64,000 bases of DNA from Comamonadaceae bacterium (GCA_947450765.1 CANFXC010000004.1:30592-94591), one strand, 5' to 3'; shown: positions 35,110 to 44,014, counted from the first letter of the stretch. The notes: generated by a model not told the origin, from the sequence alone. Made by a program: numbers and translations.

Positions 35110-36311
35110 ATGACGGATTTTTGGCGGAGTTGTTGAATGGCTGGGCCATCGTAACCGGCCTCGCGCAAAATCGTCTCGGTGTGCTCACCCATGCTCGGTG
35201 CCGGACGCACGGGATGCGCACCGGCACGCACCGGTGACGCCACCATGCGCACGGGACCATCAGGGTGATCAAAGTCGAGCAGGCGTTCTTGTTCGGCCAC
35301 AAAACCACTGTCAAGCGCCTGCGCCACGTCGTACACCGGCGCCACGGGCACTTTGCCAGCCAAGCGTTCAATCCAGTCGGCAGTGGTCGCGGTTTGCAAC
35401 ACCGCATCGACATCAACGGTGAGTTGGTCGCGATTGGCCAGACGGTCCTTGAACGACTTATAGGCGTCGCAGACAGCCCACTCGGGCTTGCCAACTTCAC
35501 GCGCAAAAACGCCCCAGAACTTTTCCTTGTTGCACATCAGAAAAATCCAGCCGTCCTGCGTCCGGTACAACTGGCTCGGCGTCAACGACGGATGGCTAGA
35601 CCGGGTCTCTCGCTTGATGGCTGTATCGGCATTCAGATACCAAGTCGCCACGTAAGCGAGATTGTGCAGCGCCACGTCAAACAGACTGACATCGACGTCA
35701 CGGCCAACGCCGGAAGACCGGGCGCTGATGATGCCGGCCAGCAAGCCCATGGCGGCGGTGGTGCCGGTCATCAAGTCGATGATCGACAGTCCCATGCGGG
35801 CGGGTGGGCCGTCCGGTTCACCCGTGAGCGACAGATAGCCGGCTTCGGCCTGCATCAGGTAGTCGTAGCCGGGCCACGCTGCGCGCGAGCCGGTACGGCC
35901 GTAAGCCGACAAGTGGCCGCAAACAATTTTCGGGTTGTAGGCTTTAAGAGCCTCGTAGGTCAAGCCCAGCTTGGCCGGCAAGTCGCCGCGCAAATTGTTG
36001 AAAACCACGTCGGCCGTCTTGACCAAGCGCTGCAAGATCTCTTGCCCCTCGGCTTGCTTCAGGTCGAGCGTGATGCTCTTTTTATTGCGGTTGAAGGACT
36101 GGTAAAAATGGCTGTCGCCCGGACCGAAATAATGCGGCCCCACAGCACGACCGACGTCGCCGCCATCGTGGTGATTTTCAACCTTGATGATCTCAGCCCC
36201 AAGGTCAGCCAGATGTTGCGTGCCGAACGGCCCGGCCCCATATTGCTCAATCGCGATGATGCGCACACCGGCCAGCAAGCCAGGCTGAACGGCTTCGGTC
36301 GCAGCACTCAT
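35106..36311 (-). CDS. CaiB/BaiF family III CoA-transferase
   Basis: A 401-residue type III CoA-transferase with the N-terminal RIIAIEQYGAGPFGTQHLADLGAE motif, RNKKSITLDLK near residue 78 and the VVFNNLRGDLPAKLGL segment, whose Asp corresponds to the catalytic aspartate. GLLAGIISARSSGVG and CNKEKFWGVF are also family features. It would activate the imported acid by moving CoA from succinyl-CoA or another donor. It overlaps both neighbours by four bases. Confidence 0.92.
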   Translation of the reverse strand: MSAATEAVQPGLLAGVRIIAIEQYGAGPFGTQHLADLGAEIIKVENHHDGGDVGRAVGPHYFGPGDSHFYQSFNRNKKSITLDLKQAEGQEILQRLVKTADVVFNNLRGDLPAKLGLTYEALKAYNPKIVCGHLSAYGRTGSRAAWPGYDYLMQAEAGYLSLTGEPDGPPARMGLSIIDLMTGTTAAMGLLAGIISARSSGVGRDVDVSLFDVALHNLAYVATWYLNADTAIKRETRSSHPSLTPSQLYRTQDGWIFLMCNKEKFWGVFAREVGKPEWAVCDAYKSFKDRLANRDQLTVDVDAVLQTATTADWIERLAGKVPVAPVYDVAQALDSGFVAEQERLLDFDHPDGPVRMVASPVRAGAHPVRPAPSMGEHTETILREAGYDGPAIQQLRQKSVI

Positions 36312-37480
36312 ATCGGGTTCCTCTCGATCACCTGCTTGGCGATGATGATGCGTTGCATCTCGTTGGTGCCCTCACCGATCAACAGCAAAGGTGAGTCCCG
36401 GTACAAGCGCTCAACGTTGTATTCCTTGGAGTAGCCGTAGCCGCCAAAAATACGCATGGCTTCGAGCGAGTTTTCTTGGGCTGCCTCGGTGGCGAAGTAC
36501 TTCGCCATACCGGCTTCCATGTCGCAACGCTCACCACGGTCATAGGCTTCGGCTGCTGCGTACACCAGCAGGCGAGAGGCCTGAGTGCGCGTCGCCATTT
36601 CACCGAGCTTGAGCTGAATCGCCTGGTGTTCGCAAATCGGCTTACCGAATGTTTTGCGTTGCTGCGAATAAGCCACGGCTTCGTCGAGCGCCGCTTGCGC
36701 CACGCCCAAACCACGAGCCGCCACGTTGATGCGACCCAGCTCAAGTCCACCCAGAACTTGCTGCAGGCCACGGCCTTCTACGCCGCCGATCAACCGACTG
36801 GCAGGTACGCGGTAATTCTCGAAACTCAACGCACAAGTGTCGATACCTTTGTAGCCCAACTTCTCTAGCTTCTTGCTGACCGTGAAGCCTGGGCCTTTTT
36901 CAGCGATGAGCAAGCTCATGCCTTTGTGGCGAGGTTCGATTTTGGTGTCGGTTTTGACCAGCAAGGCGATGCAGTTGCCGTGCAAGCTGTTGGTGATCCA
37001 CATCTTCGAGCCATTGACCACATAGTCACTGCCATCAAGTTTGGCGCTGGTGCGAATCGCCTGCAGATCAGTGCCGCAATCGGGTTCGGTCAGGCCGACG
37101 CCGCCGCGCAATTCACCCGTCGCAAAACGCGGCAAGTAATAGTCTTTTTGCTCGGTGGTGCCAAAACGCTGCACGGCCATCGCCATGATCAGGTGCGAGT
37201 TGATGATGCCGGAGATCGACATCCACACACGTGACATGCGCTCGATGATCTTGGCGTAGGTGGTGGTCGACAAACCCAGGCCACCATATTCAGGTGCAAT
37301 GATGCAGCCGAACAAGCCCATGTCCTTCATCTTTTCAACAATCTCTTCAGGGTACGTGTCGTTGTGCTCCAGCTCACGCACATAGGGCTTGACCTCAGAG
37401 TTGAGAAACTTCTCGAGCATGTCCAGAATGAGGTTTTCCTGCTCTTGCTCGGCAGGATCAAATTGTTGGCGTGCGTTCAT
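36308..37480 (-). CDS. Acyl-CoA dehydrogenase
   Basis: A 390-residue flavoprotein with the complete ACAD layout: YGGLGLSTTTYAKI, GVGLTEPDCGTDLQAIRTSA (FAD/substrate), WITNSLHGN and the C-terminal GGYGYSKEYNVERLYRD and IGEGTNEMQ, where the Glu is the usual catalytic base of the straight-chain group. It introduces a double bond into the CoA ester made by the preceding transferase. Methylsuccinyl- or glutaryl-type substrates are possible; sequence alone does not decide. It is coupled to both neighbours by four-base overlaps. Confidence 0.93.
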   Translation of the reverse strand: MNARQQFDPAEQEQENLILDMLEKFLNSEVKPYVRELEHNDTYPEEIVEKMKDMGLFGCIIAPEYGGLGLSTTTYAKIIERMSRVWMSISGIINSHLIMAMAVQRFGTTEQKDYYLPRFATGELRGGVGLTEPDCGTDLQAIRTSAKLDGSDYVVNGSKMWITNSLHGNCIALLVKTDTKIEPRHKGMSLLIAEKGPGFTVSKKLEKLGYKGIDTCALSFENYRVPASRLIGGVEGRGLQQVLGGLELGRINVAARGLGVAQAALDEAVAYSQQRKTFGKPICEHQAIQLKLGEMATRTQASRLLVYAAAEAYDRGERCDMEAGMAKYFATEAAQENSLEAMRIFGGYGYSKEYNVERLYRDSPLLLIGEGTNEMQRIIIAKQVIERNPI

Positions 37481-38874
37481 GTGTTGTCCAGTTGAGCTTT
37501 GACGCCCAGAAGTTGTGCCAGCGAAGCGGCGGAGTGCTGTTCTAAATTCAGAACAGCGTTGAGAATGGCATCGGCATGCGTGCGGGACACAGCCCGAGCA
37601 GCGTTGTCTTGAAATTTGTCGATGATGTCGGCGTGGCTGATCGGGCGACCCGGCGCACCCCGGTTGATCGGCTCGTGGTGTCGCAACACGCGGCCATCCT
37701 CCAGCTCGACGATGACCTCGCCGCCGTAGTAGCGCGGAAAGTCGGCGTCAGGATCGATTTCGCAAATGACTTTGGCGGCCAAGGCGCAGGTCTGCGCATC
37801 GGTGTAGGCCGACGGCTCCAGCGCGTCCAGCGTGAAGCTGCCAAAGCGCAAACCAGTGGCCACGGAGTACGGAATGCTGAATTGCGCCTCGTAGGCGTTG
37901 GCCGGTTGCCGCTTGTTGTCGATCGGCTCGCAGACGGTTTTCATCACGCCTTCGGGCAAGCGCGCAACGATGCGTTTGACCGCTGCGCCCTGCCATTGCG
38001 CATGCAAACTGCTGGCCGCATCCGCGCAAGCGTGTGTGAAATGGCAGGCCGGAATCGGCTTGATGGCGATGTTGAGTGTTTCCCAAACGCTGCCTAAGCC
38101 TTCGGTGGCGATGTTCAAGTCGCAGCCTTCAGCGAGCGCCCCCAGGTGGCTGTTGTAGAGGCCAAAGCGCCCCTCGTAGGTGGCACGGGGTCCGACAAAA
38201 CCATGCTTAGCCAAGGTCGCTGCCGTGACGGCGCTAGAACCAGCCCAGCCCGGGTGCAGACGTTTGGTCCACGCACCATCTTGTAAAAACTCCAAGCTGC
38301 CACTGGCCAACGACAGCGCAATGCCTTGCGCATCAACCCACTGCGCCTTGCCCAACTTCATCAAATGCGCGGCCGCCAAGGTGCAACCGAAGGTGCCGAT
38401 CAAGCCCGTCGGATGAAAGCCGACTTGGTGAAAAGCACCGTGTGCAGCAGCGCCCAATCGAATAGCCGTTTCAACCCCCAGCACATAAGCTGCCAGCAGA
38501 TCACGGCCGCTGGCTTGGCGCTGCACCGCTAAGCCGAGTGCAGCCGGCAGCACCGAGGTGGTGGCATGCAACACCGCGCGCGGATGTGTGTCGTCGTAAT
38601 CGAGGCCGTGAATCAGCAAGGCGTTCATGGCGATCGCGTCGCGCACCGGCAATTGCACGCCACAGCCAATGACAGGCACACCACCAGCGCCGCCACCCAG
38701 TTCCTGGAAAGCCGCAAGACTCTGCCGTGCAAAGTCGTATTGCGTGCTGGCCAGCGCAATACCGAGTGCGTCGAGCATCAAATGCGCGGCGCGCTGGCGA
38801 ACTTCAGCCGGCACGCTGTCAAGCCTGAAGCCATGGCCGAACTCGGCCAGCTGTTCAGAGATCAGTGAACTCAT
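37477..38874 (-). CDS. MmgE/PrpD family protein
   Basis: A 465-residue member of the MmgE/PrpD fold, which includes 2-methylcitrate dehydratase and cis-aconitate decarboxylase. Recognisable features are LDALGIALASTQYDFARQS, HGLDYDDTHPRAVLHATTSVLPAALGLA (catalytic His/Asp region) and FHPTGLIGTFGCTLAAAHL. The ATG at 38874 is chosen because upstream codons run into the Bug stop. With a CoA-transferase, dehydrogenase, hydratase and lyase in the same operon, it may dehydrate, isomerise or decarboxylate a tricarboxylate or branched dicarboxylate (inference). Confidence 0.9.
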   Translation of the reverse strand: MSSLISEQLAEFGHGFRLDSVPAEVRQRAAHLMLDALGIALASTQYDFARQSLAAFQELGGGAGGVPVIGCGVQLPVRDAIAMNALLIHGLDYDDTHPRAVLHATTSVLPAALGLAVQRQASGRDLLAAYVLGVETAIRLGAAAHGAFHQVGFHPTGLIGTFGCTLAAAHLMKLGKAQWVDAQGIALSLASGSLEFLQDGAWTKRLHPGWAGSSAVTAATLAKHGFVGPRATYEGRFGLYNSHLGALAEGCDLNIATEGLGSVWETLNIAIKPIPACHFTHACADAASSLHAQWQGAAVKRIVARLPEGVMKTVCEPIDNKRQPANAYEAQFSIPYSVATGLRFGSFTLDALEPSAYTDAQTCALAAKVICEIDPDADFPRYYGGEVIVELEDGRVLRHHEPINRGAPGRPISHADIIDKFQDNAARAVSRTHADAILNAVLNLEQHSAASLAQLLGVKAQLDNT

Positions 38875-38875
38875 C

Positions 38876-39859
38876 TCAATCGACCTTGGCGCCCGACAGC
38901 TTGACGGCAACCGCCCACTTGTCGATTTCTGACTGGATGTAGCGCGCGAACTCGTCCGGACGAGACAGCATGGGTTCAGCGCCAAGGTTGGTCAATTGAT
39001 CACGCACCTCGGCTGAATCTAGCCACGTCGTGCTCAAGGCCTTGTGCAAGGTCTCGATGATTTCTTTGGGAGTGCCCTTGGGCGCGGCAATGCCGATCCA
39101 GGCCGGTGCTTCGAAATTGCCCAGCCCCGCTTCGGCCATGGTGGGCACATTGGGCGCCGCCGGGTTGCGCGTCTTGCTGGCGACGGCCAACAAACGCAAC
39201 TTGCCGTTGCGGGCTTGCGGGATCAAAGCCGCGCCGGTGTCGATCATCACCGGCACCTGCCCGCCGATCACATCGGTGACGGCGGCCGGACTGCCTTTGT
39301 AAGGCACATGAACCATGTTGATGCCCTGTGCGTGCTTGAACAGCTCCATCGTCAGATGGCTGGTGACACCACTGCCGGCAGAGGCGTAATTGATCTTGCC
39401 GGGGTTGGCCTTGGCTTCACGCACCAGCTCACCGGCGGTTTGCGCGACAAAGTTGGGGTTGCTGGCCAGGAACAGCGGCACCACGGCCAGCTCACTGATA
39501 GGCACAAAGTCTTTCAGCGGATGGTAAGGCAGCTTTGAATACAAGCTGATGTTGATGGCCATGGTGCCGCTGGAGCCGACCAGCAAGGTGTAGCCATCGG
39601 GGTTTGCCTTGGCCACCATTTCAGAGCCAATGATGCCGGCCGCCCCCGGCTTGTTGTCAACAAACACCGGCTGCTGCAAAGCCTCTTGGAGTTTCTTGGC
39701 GGCAATGCGGGCAATGATGTCCGTGGCCTGCCCCGGTGGGAAACCCACCACGATGCGGATTGTTTTTTCGGGGTAGGCAGCGAAGGCACTGCCCACAACG
39801 CTGCTCAGTGCCAGAGCCGCCAATGCGCAAGCGGCGCGGCGTGTGAATGCATATTTCAT
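38876..39859 (-). CDS. Bug/TctC-family tripartite tricarboxylate receptor
   Basis: A 327-residue receptor with a Sec signal ending at SAFAA (near residue 25), then YPEKTIRIVVGFPPGQATDI, VFVDNKPGAAG and PDGYTLLV. GGAGA (AGGAGACAACAAATG context) lies 7 bases before the ATG. It is the second gene of the eight-gene operon, between MaoC and PrpD, so it most likely binds the acid that this pathway consumes. Only one base separates its stop from the PrpD start. Confidence 0.93.
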   Translation of the reverse strand: MKYAFTRRAACALAALALSSVVGSAFAAYPEKTIRIVVGFPPGQATDIIARIAAKKLQEALQQPVFVDNKPGAAGIIGSEMVAKANPDGYTLLVGSSGTMAINISLYSKLPYHPLKDFVPISELAVVPLFLASNPNFVAQTAGELVREAKANPGKINYASAGSGVTSHLTMELFKHAQGINMVHVPYKGSPAAVTDVIGGQVPVMIDTGAALIPQARNGKLRLLAVASKTRNPAAPNVPTMAEAGLGNFEAPAWIGIAAPKGTPKEIIETLHKALSTTWLDSAEVRDQLTNLGAEPMLSRPDEFARYIQSEIDKWAVAVKLSGAKVD

Positions 39860-39899
39860 TTGTTGTCTCCTGGTTTTTTGACTCAACTGACGCTGTGAT

Positions 39900-40409
39900 T
39901 CAAATGTCGTCATTCACGCCGTGGCCGCGTCTCGCCACTAAAAAGGTCCGCTCGAACGCCATCACTTGGATGTTTTTTTGATTGAAGGCGGTGGTTTTGA
40001 CCGTGACGATGCCTTGGCCCGGACGTGATTTGGACTCACGCTTTTCAAGCACCTTGGTTTCGGCGTACAGCGTGTCGCCGGCAAAGACCGGCGCAGAAAT
40101 GTCGATGTCTTTCCAGCCAAGATTGGCAATCGCCTTGCCGCTCACGTCGTTGACGGTCATGCCGACCACCACCGCCAGTGTCAGCGGGCTGTTGATCAAC
40201 AATTTGCCGAATTCACTCTTGGCCGCAAATGCTGCGTCGCAGTGCATCGGGTGCTGGTTCATGGTCAGCAGCGCAAATTGGATGTTGTCGTTGTCCGTCA
40301 AGGTGCGGCCCGGACGGTGCTCGTACACATCGCCGACCGTAAAGTCTTCAAGATAACGACCGTAAGACGCGCGGTAACGTTGGGGACCAATTTCGACGGC
40401 AGACAACAT
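39900..40409 (-). CDS. MaoC-like hot-dog dehydratase
   Basis: A 169-residue single hot-dog protein. The MaoC/mesaconyl-CoA hydratase features are visible: YEHRPGRTLTDNDNIQFALLTMNQHPMHCDAAFA, with the catalytic Asp and His in the DNxxF...HxMHxD pattern, and VFAGDTLYAETKVLEKRESKSRPGQG. It hydrates an enoyl-CoA to a hydroxyacyl-CoA. It heads the operon, with an AGGAGA Shine-Dalgarno and a palindrome 38-57 bases upstream of its ATG. The length and motifs fit the mesaconyl/itaconyl-CoA hydratase-like group best. Confidence 0.9.
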   Translation of the reverse strand: MLSAVEIGPQRYRASYGRYLEDFTVGDVYEHRPGRTLTDNDNIQFALLTMNQHPMHCDAAFAAKSEFGKLLINSPLTLAVVVGMTVNDVSGKAIANLGWKDIDISAPVFAGDTLYAETKVLEKRESKSRPGQGIVTVKTTAFNQKNIQVMAFERTFLVARRGHGVNDDI

Positions 40410-40446
40410 GGGAATCTCCTGGATAAAACAGCATGGGCCGTTTTGT

Positions 40447-40466
40447 TTATTTGTACGAACAAATAA
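40447..40466. promoter_or_regulatory. Perfect 8-base palindrome, candidate GntR operator
   Basis: TTATTTGT and ACAAATAA arms flank a four-base ACGA spacer, giving a 20-base operator-like site in the leader of the MaoC-first operon, 38 bases before its ATG. A core of the form TTGT-N4-ACAA suits a dimeric winged-helix repressor, and the operon itself encodes a GntR/UTRA protein. Assignment to that regulator is inference. Confidence 0.6.
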
Positions 40467-40561
40467 TTTTATCCAAACAAACTGACTTTCCCATATCAGT
40501 AAAAACCCTGATGCCGGCCTCAAGCTGAGCTGGCTTTGCGCGGAATCCGTTGCCTTGAACG

Positions 40562-40585
40562 AAAAAAAGCCCGGATAACCGGGCC
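40562..40585 (-). terminator. Rho-independent terminator after the AtuA-Bug operon
   Basis: A GCCCGG/CCGGGC stem with an ATAA loop (40569-40574 with 40579-40584) is followed, in the reverse direction, by seven Ts. It lies 25 bases beyond the Bug stop at 40610 and separates that operon from the MaoC operon. Confidence 0.93.
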
Positions 40586-40609
40586 AGATCTCAAATCTTT
40601 CGCATCAAC

Positions 40610-41611
40610 TCACTGCGGTTCGATCTTCGCGTCATGAATCGCCTTGGCCCACTTGGCACTTTCTGCCTTGGAGCGCTGCGCCAAGGCTTCAGGCGTGCCG
40701 GGCTCGGCCTCAAAACCAAGGGCGGCAAAACGCTCCAGAATATCTTTGTTACCCGCCGCGATATTGATGGCGCGGTTCAGCTTCAAGACGATGTCGCTGG
40801 GCGTGCCGGCAGGTGCGAAGACCGCAAAGTAAGCAATCAGCTCGTAGTCTTTCAAACCCAAGGCTTCATTCACCGTCGGCAGTTCAGGAATCGCCTTGGA
40901 GCGCTTGGTTGACGTCACCGCCAGACCGCGCACTTTGCCGGCTTTGACTTGCGGCAGCATGACCGCAAAGTCAGCGGTGAACAAATTCACTTGCCCGCCA
41001 ATCAGGTCGGTCATGGCGGCTGGACCGCTCTTGTACGGAATGTTGGTCATTTTGATATTGGCCATGCTGGCCAAAACCTCAGTCGACACCAGCTGCGATG
41101 TGCTGGCACTGGCAAACGTCACATAGGTCGGCTTGGCTTTGGCAAACGCAACCAGCTCTTTGAGCGTTTTAGCCGGAAACTCGTTGTTGATCGCCACGAT
41201 CAGCGGGACGGAACCCAGATAGGCCACAGGGGCAAACGCTGTGTCCTGGTCGTAGGGCAACTTTTTCATCAGACTTTTAAGCGCTGCGTTGGTGCTGTTG
41301 GTGCCGACCAAAATGGTGTAGCCGTCCGGCGCAGACTTGGCCACGAAGTCGGCGCCCAACATGCCGTTGACGCCAGCCTTGTTGTCAACGATCACCGGCT
41401 GTTCGAGGATTTCGGAGATCTTGGCCGCAAACGCACGGGCAATCTGGTCGGTCGCGCTACCAGCCGCAAACGGCACGATGGCCTTGATCGGCTTGCTCGG
41501 GTAGGTTTGAGCGCTGGCCATGGCGGCGTAAACGCTGAGGGCTGCAACACAGCCGTTCAGCAGCCATCGGGCCGCAGCGTGTGCGTTGGTAGGGCGCAGG
41601 AATGTATTCAT
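40610..41611 (-). CDS. Bug/TctC-family tripartite tricarboxylate receptor
   Basis: A 333-residue receptor whose signal peptide ends at MASAQ (near residue 35), followed by YPSKPIKAIVPFAAGSATDQI, VIVDNKAGVNG and PDGYTILVG. It is the last gene of a three-gene reverse operon with the AtuA pair, 30 bases after the small gene, and is followed by a clear terminator. Ligand unknown; a branched or terpenoid-derived carboxylate is suggested only by the AtuA neighbours. Confidence 0.93.
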   Translation of the reverse strand: MNTFLRPTNAHAAARWLLNGCVAALSVYAAMASAQTYPSKPIKAIVPFAAGSATDQIARAFAAKISEILEQPVIVDNKAGVNGMLGADFVAKSAPDGYTILVGTNSTNAALKSLMKKLPYDQDTAFAPVAYLGSVPLIVAINNEFPAKTLKELVAFAKAKPTYVTFASASTSQLVSTEVLASMANIKMTNIPYKSGPAAMTDLIGGQVNLFTADFAVMLPQVKAGKVRGLAVTSTKRSKAIPELPTVNEALGLKDYELIAYFAVFAPAGTPSDIVLKLNRAINIAAGNKDILERFAALGFEAEPGTPEALAQRSKAESAKWAKAIHDAKIEPQ

Positions 41612-41641
41612 TTAGAGTCTCCGAAAATAAGTTGCTAATTA

Positions 41642-41950
41642 TTACTGATGGTCCAAGTCCATGGCCAACAGCCCCGACGCCAGACATTTGCCATGCGCGT
41701 CCAGCGCCAGTGAGCGCGTCACGCCACCGGCCAATGAGCCATGCAAAACGAAATTCAGCGCACTCAGATGCGGCAAACAATAGCGCTCAACAGGGCCCTG
41801 AACAATGCCTTCAAAATGCGCCTTGACCCGCTCAGGGGTCAATAACGTCTCAAGCAGCGGGTAGTGTTTGGCGTCATAGGCAATCACCGACAGCGTGCTG
41901 CGGTTGCCTTTGTCTCCCGTGCGGGCGTGTGCAATGTCTCTGAGCAGCAT
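41642..41950 (-). CDS. AtuA-like C-terminal (ferredoxin-fold) protein
   Basis: A 102-residue protein beginning MLLRDIAHARTGDKGNRSTLSVIAYD, the signature (ARTGDKGN) of the small domain that in some organisms is fused to the end of AtuA/DUF1446 proteins. Here it is a separate gene starting one base after the AtuA-like gene stops, so the pair likely forms one two-chain protein. The biochemical role is not established; AtuA is needed for growth on acyclic terpenes in Pseudomonas. Confidence 0.88.
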   Translation of the reverse strand: MLLRDIAHARTGDKGNRSTLSVIAYDAKHYPLLETLLTPERVKAHFEGIVQGPVERYCLPHLSALNFVLHGSLAGGVTRSLALDAHGKCLASGLLAMDLDHQ

Positions 41951-41951
41951 G

Positions 41952-43307
41952 TCAATTCTCCAAAATCAAAACAGAGGTGCTCACCCACTCCCGCGGGATC
42001 AAGACCGACGCAGCGGCGATGACTTCGCGCACGCTCTTGGTGGCACCGCCGCCACTGGCCGGACCGTTCAGATACAGCGCTTCAACCTCGTTGACCACGT
42101 CTTTCGCTTGCTCAGCCGTTTTGACGCGCATCGCCAAGCGCAAACGCACCTCACTGGGTTCAGTCATCGGCATGATCCGATCACCCAGAATGGTGTTGAC
42201 ACCGATCAGCTCATAGCGGCTTTCGCAGTCGGCAAAACCGGCTTCGTTCAAACGCACCCGGAGCACATCCAAAGCCAGTTGACCACGCGCCACAGCGCCG
42301 GGACCGGCATACGACATCTGGCCGTCGGCAATGAAACCTTCGCGGTGACCAACCGTGACTTTCAGGGTGTCGGGCCGCAGCTGCCCTGCCCCGCCGCTGA
42401 CCTGAACCCGGTCCGGGCCGACCTGCGTCAAACGAACTTGCGAAAAATCTGCCACCACATCCGGCTGCAAATAGCGCGCTGGATTCTCAATTTCATAAAG
42501 CAATTGCTCGGTGCAAGTGGCCGTGGTGACGCAGCCGCCAGAACCTGCCACTTTGGTGATCACCGCATCGCCAGAGGCATCGACCTCGGCCAGCGGAAAG
42601 CCCAAATGCGCCAAATCCGGCACATCTCGGTAACCGGGGTCGGCAAAGTAGCCACCTGTGATTTGCCCCGCGCACTCCAGTAAATGGCCGACCAGAACGC
42701 CTTTGCCGAGTCGCGTCCAATCGTCTGCGGCCCAGCCAAAGCTGTGCATCAGCGGCGCCAAGAACAGGGCTGGGTCAGCCACGCGGCCGGTGATGATGAC
42801 GTGCGCGTCGGTCTGCAGCGCCGGCAGCAGCGCATCAGCACCCAAGTAGACGTTGGCAGAAATCACATCATCTTTGAGAGAAGCCAATGTGTGCGGCGAC
42901 TCCATCAAGGGCAAACCCATACCACGGGCGCTCAAGGCTTCAAGCACGTCGTCGCCCAAGACCACCGCGACTTTGACCTGTGGCAAACCGAGTTCACGCG
43001 CCACCCGCAAGACTTCATGACCGGCTTGAAGCGGATTGGCAGCGCCCATGTTGGTGATGATGCGAACGCCTTGTTGCACGCAAGGGGCCAGCACGGCCTG
43101 CATGCGTTGGGTCAACAGCGGGTCAAAGCCGCGGTCTGGATGTTGGCTGCGTTCAAGTTGGGCCAGCGCAATCGTGCGCTCGGCCAAGCACTCAAAAACG
43201 AGGTAATCGAGTTGGCCTTTTTCAGCCAGTTCGAGCGCCGGCAAGACGCGGTCGCCGGCGTAGCCTGCGCCAGAGCCGATGCGCAAAGTGAGAGGTGGTG
43301 ATTTCAT
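41952..43307 (-). CDS. AtuA/DUF1446 family protein
   Basis: A 451-residue protein of the DUF1446 (acyclic terpene utilisation AtuA) family. The features are LRIGSGAGYAGDRVLPALELAEKG at the start, VFECLAERTIALAQ, ITNMGAANP near residue 87 and GRVADPALFLAPL near 190. The family's reaction is unknown to me. The ATG at 43307 is preferred over the upstream TTG. Unlike the Pseudomonas atu cluster, no carboxylase or atuB-H-like genes adjoin it. The operon is AtuA, small partner, Bug receptor. Confidence 0.9.
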   Translation of the reverse strand: MKSPPLTLRIGSGAGYAGDRVLPALELAEKGQLDYLVFECLAERTIALAQLERSQHPDRGFDPLLTQRMQAVLAPCVQQGVRIITNMGAANPLQAGHEVLRVARELGLPQVKVAVVLGDDVLEALSARGMGLPLMESPHTLASLKDDVISANVYLGADALLPALQTDAHVIITGRVADPALFLAPLMHSFGWAADDWTRLGKGVLVGHLLECAGQITGGYFADPGYRDVPDLAHLGFPLAEVDASGDAVITKVAGSGGCVTTATCTEQLLYEIENPARYLQPDVVADFSQVRLTQVGPDRVQVSGGAGQLRPDTLKVTVGHREGFIADGQMSYAGPGAVARGQLALDVLRVRLNEAGFADCESRYELIGVNTILGDRIMPMTEPSEVRLRLAMRVKTAEQAKDVVNEVEALYLNGPASGGGATKSVREVIAAASVLIPREWVSTSVLILEN

Positions 43308-43357
43308 AGATGTGATCAAAAACTGACGAGCTGCCAGTGTGTCACATCATCGCGGCT

Positions 43358-43897
43358 TCAATCGCGCTGGACAGGGCCGCCAATATTGAATCGCGTCGCA
43401 GTCCATTTAAGGGCATAAGCACCGATCAGCGCCCCGTTGAAATCGCCCAGCATCATCCACAACAACTGTTGCGGAACGACCAGCTGCAGAGGGTCAAACA
43501 GCATCCACACCAGATGGTGAACGATCGCATTGGCCATGCAATAGCCCAGGGTGACGAAGCCTATGTCTTTCAAAGACTGCAGCCGCACATCGCGGCCGGT
43601 GTAAAACCGAAAAACAAACACGGCCAACAAAGGACCTGCGGCGGAACACAGCACATTCAGAAAACCGACCATGGAATGGTCGCTGAACACCATCATCAAA
43701 AACATACCGCCCAATGCGGTGGCCATCGTGCCTCGAACTTTGCCAAGCACCAGAACATTCACCAGCCGGATGAAAGCAGGCAGGTAAATCAAACCGACGT
43801 GCGGGGTGACCTCCAAGTCACTAAAAAGCCAAGCGTTTGCAACATGCAGGAAGGGGTAAAAAAAGGCAGACAGCAGAGTCAGAAATAGCTCGAACAT
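43358..43897 (-). CDS. Uncharacterised inner-membrane protein
   Basis: A 179-residue protein with about five hydrophobic segments (FELFLTLLSAFFYPFLH, VGLIYLPAFIRLVNVLVL, MATALGGMFLMMVF, LCSAAGPLLAVFVF, GYCMANAIVHHLVWMLF). The pattern resembles the first part of MASE1-like or substrate-specific sensory membrane domains, but no output domain follows and I do not assign a family. It lies upstream of the AtuA operon on the same strand with a 50-base gap. Confidence 0.75.
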   Translation of the reverse strand: MFELFLTLLSAFFYPFLHVANAWLFSDLEVTPHVGLIYLPAFIRLVNVLVLGKVRGTMATALGGMFLMMVFSDHSMVGFLNVLCSAAGPLLAVFVFRFYTGRDVRLQSLKDIGFVTLGYCMANAIVHHLVWMLFDPLQLVVPQQLLWMMLGDFNGALIGAYALKWTATRFNIGGPVQRD

Positions 43898-44014
43898 GGC
43901 GGTATCAGCAAGCTCATGGGTCCATCCGGAAAGATGTCACGGTCGCGGCCAACAAGCTTTTAATATTGTGATTCTAACGATTAAGAATGAATATTTACTT
44001 TTGCCATCTGTAAC

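Noticed and set aside
36308..38874. Methylcitrate cycle (prp) operon
   Set aside because: The PrpD-like gene lacks PrpB and PrpC neighbours; a CoA-transferase, acyl-CoA dehydrogenase and MaoC enzyme surround it instead.
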